NCBI GenBank assembly: GCA_023230065.1 | Contig: JALNYB010000082.1 | Coordinates: 1 to 5,899 of the forward strand | DNA: 5,899 nt | From: Candidatus Methanomethylophilaceae archaeon | GTDB taxonomy: Archaea > Thermoplasmatota > Thermoplasmata > Methanomassiliicoccales > Methanomethylophilaceae | Direction: 5' to 3' | Shown here: piece after piece, positions 4,926-5,899 of the stretch | How the letters are laid out: every line of letters begins with the position of its first letter | Position numbering within the stretch: the stretch's first letter is position 1 | Notes under the pieces: model-generated | Databases searched by the model: none | What the model saw: only the letters and a program-made list of their open reading frames with translations | What the model was told of the DNA's origin: nothing | Translations under genes and position numbers: made by a program

Positions 4926-5558
4926 ATGTCGGATTATGATGTTTTAAACCATATCTATCAAAAATACGGCACAAATGAGCCTATATTCGCCAAAGATCTT
5001 ACCATGATCGGAAGATCCTCCGGCTATATGAGACAGTCTTTGACTCGTCTTGCCGAACAGAAAAAGATAGTAAGATACTCTCAGGGGATCTATTTCATCC
5101 CGAAAGAATCTGTATACGGAAAAAAATTTCCACTCGATCTCAACAAGATTGTAAAAAGGAAATACATCTCAGAAAAAAAGGAAGTCTATGGATTCTACGC
5201 AGGAACATATTTTAAGAATTCCATAGGATTGACAGAAGAACCCCCGTCCGTGATCGAAATAGTCACCAACAGGGAATCCACCAGAGGAAGGGTCGTATGT
5301 TTCGGAGATCAACAGGTGAGGATAAGATGTCCCGTCATTACGATCGACAGAGACAATGCAAAGATGCTCCAATTCCTGGACCTTATGAACAGGATGGGCA
5401 GAGAAGAAGCATCCTCGCTGAATAAAGATCCCGACCTCAAAAAATATCTTAAAAAAGCAGGATTCGCCAGATCGGATATTATGGAATACGCCGATCTTTA
5501 TCCGGCGAAGACCCTGACCAACATGGTCAAATGTAACGTATTCAAATATTTTGATTGA
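4926..5558 (+). CDS. AbiEi / DUF6088-like winged-helix antitoxin or regulator, no partner toxin visible
   Basis: A 210-residue protein resembling the AbiEi antitoxin family (type IV toxin-antitoxin) and the related DUF6088 proteins. Residues 1-60 form an N-terminal winged helix: FAKDLTMIGRSSGYMRQSLTRLAEQKKIVRYSQGIYFIP, where the helix-turn-helix is followed by a wing ending in GIYFIP, typical of AbiEi. Next comes YGKKFPLDLNKIVKRKY and then YGFYAGTYFKNSIGLTEEPP (88-107), the Y-G/A-x-x-N-x-x-GLT-PP pattern shared with DUF6088, followed by a β-rich segment with IEIVTNRES and RVVCFGDQQVRIR. The C-terminal 70 residues are helical and charged (DLKKYLKKAGFARSDIMEYADLYP). In toxin-antitoxin loci an AbiEii nucleotidyltransferase gene follows directly; here 341 bp of non-coding sequence follow and none precedes. 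It is therefore an orphan antitoxin or a domesticated transcription regulator. Family likeness good, function uncertain. Confidence 0.75.
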   Translation: MSDYDVLNHIYQKYGTNEPIFAKDLTMIGRSSGYMRQSLTRLAEQKKIVRYSQGIYFIPKESVYGKKFPLDLNKIVKRKYISEKKEVYGFYAGTYFKNSIGLTEEPPSVIEIVTNRESTRGRVVCFGDQQVRIRCPVITIDRDNAKMLQFLDLMNRMGREEASSLNKDPDLKKYLKKAGFARSDIMEYADLYPAKTLTNMVKCNVFKYFD

Positions 5559-5779
5559 ACCTCACCTAAATTGACAATTACACCTGCATCTAACCTTTAC
5601 AAGATAAAATGGGGACATGATGTTTACATGACTATGAAAATTCAATGTGCCACACATGCGATCTAAAGACCAGATGCACAACCCTCTGAAAATCTACAAA
5701 AATAATAATCTCGTATGAAATCAAAAACAACTTCAGAATAAAAGAAGTGAAGAAAAAGCCCACTCAATTTTTAACCCGA
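5559..5779. other. Non-coding spacer after the AbiEi-like gene
   Basis: No reading frame longer than about 30 codons with a plausible start is seen on either strand, and no toxin gene or fragment of one. The segment is AT-rich and becomes purine-rich at about 5736-5757. A T-rich AATTTTTAA at 5766-5774 could be a weak TATA box for whatever lies to the right, but it is only about 15 bp from the main stem of the next element, closer than a standard archaeal promoter. Confidence 0.5.
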
Positions 5780-5897
5780 GTTTGACAGTTAGCGACTCAG
5801 TGTAAAAACATTCGGTTGATGTTCTTTCGAAACGAATGGAATGCCTGGCAAAAGATTCAAGAGGCCCTTCGGTCGTTCTCAGTCGCTAAACCCAAAC
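5780..5897 (+). ncRNA. Candidate structured RNA or large inverted-repeat element
   Basis: A long closing stem brackets about 77 nt. TTAGCGACTCAG (5789-5800) pairs with CTCAGTCGCTAA (5878-5889): 11 of 12 pairs, with a single C-C mismatch. Across a 4/3-nt internal loop the stem continues outward, GTTTG (5780-5784) with CAAAC (5893-5897). Inside are AACATT/GATGTT (5807-5812 with 5818-5823), CTTTCG/CGAA-GG (5824-5829 with 5833-5839, one bulged T), and AGAGGCC-CTTC-GGTCGTT (5860-5877, containing a G·A mismatch and two G·U pairs), which abuts the closing stem directly. This multibranched plan is what a folded RNA looks like. It does not match tRNA, 5S rRNA, SRP RNA or RNase P RNA as far as I can see. 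A small mobile element with terminal inverted repeats or a 5' leader structure are alternatives. Strand is assumed. Confidence 0.4.
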
Positions 5898-5899
5898 AA

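Noticed and set aside
5617..5690. Possible box C/D sRNA (ATGATGT at about 5619 and CTGA at 5686)
   Set aside because: The C box lacks its final A, no D'/C' pair is found between them, and the spacing is longer than usual for archaeal C/D sRNAs.
5840..5880. tRNA-like T-loop, GATTCAAGAG
   Set aside because: There is no 5-bp T stem around the loop, no CCA-proximal acceptor stem and no anticodon arm at the expected distance.
1..5899. CRISPR array, insertion sequence or integrase
   Set aside because: No regularly spaced direct repeats, no transposase or recombinase motifs and no flanking duplications were found in the window.

Overview
The window looks like chromosome of a euryarchaeon of the class Thermoplasmata, most probably a methanogen of the order Methanomassiliicoccales. 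This rests on a family B replicative DNA polymerase tail and the archaeal/eukaryotic ribosomal protein L15e, on TATA boxes about 25 bp ahead of start codons (leaderless genes), on a Shine-Dalgarno site of the AGGTGAT type, and on moderate to low GC with very AT-rich spacers. The lineage below Archaea is an inference from overall protein resemblance; no search was run.

Layout. Positions 2-913 (+) are the C-terminal third of a family B DNA polymerase, cut by the left edge just ahead of the DTDS catalytic motif. A 103-bp spacer carries a TATA box and a Shine-Dalgarno site for ribosomal protein L15e (1017-1640, +). The next spacer holds a GC-rich palindrome and a leaderless promoter for a MORN-repeat protein (1838-2374, +). 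A ThiI-like protein (2381-3226, -) converges on it with a 6-bp gap; it has the NFLD/THUMP RNA-binding half but a ruined and shortened PP-loop ATPase half. A 74-bp divergent promoter region separates it from a TauE/SafE-type permease (3301-4122, +), which overlaps by ATGA a small three-helix DUF1634-type membrane protein (4119-4391, +).

The right third is accessory in character. An AT-rich spacer of 534 bp (4392-4925) contains T-runs, a small hairpin and at most one doubtful 45-codon reading frame. It is followed by an orphan AbiEi/DUF6088-like winged-helix antitoxin or regulator (4926-5558, +), whose TATA box lies inside a near-perfect palindrome suited to autorepression. No AbiEii-type toxin is visible on either side. 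The final 340 bp are non-coding and end in a folded element (about 5780-5897) with a long interrupted closing stem and several internal hairpins. It resembles a structured RNA but matches no family I recognise.

The genes form no single pathway. DNA replication and translation genes sit on the left. The permease and DUF1634 protein are one operon. The ThiI-like protein, the orphan antitoxin and the terminal folded element are the parts most worth a second look.
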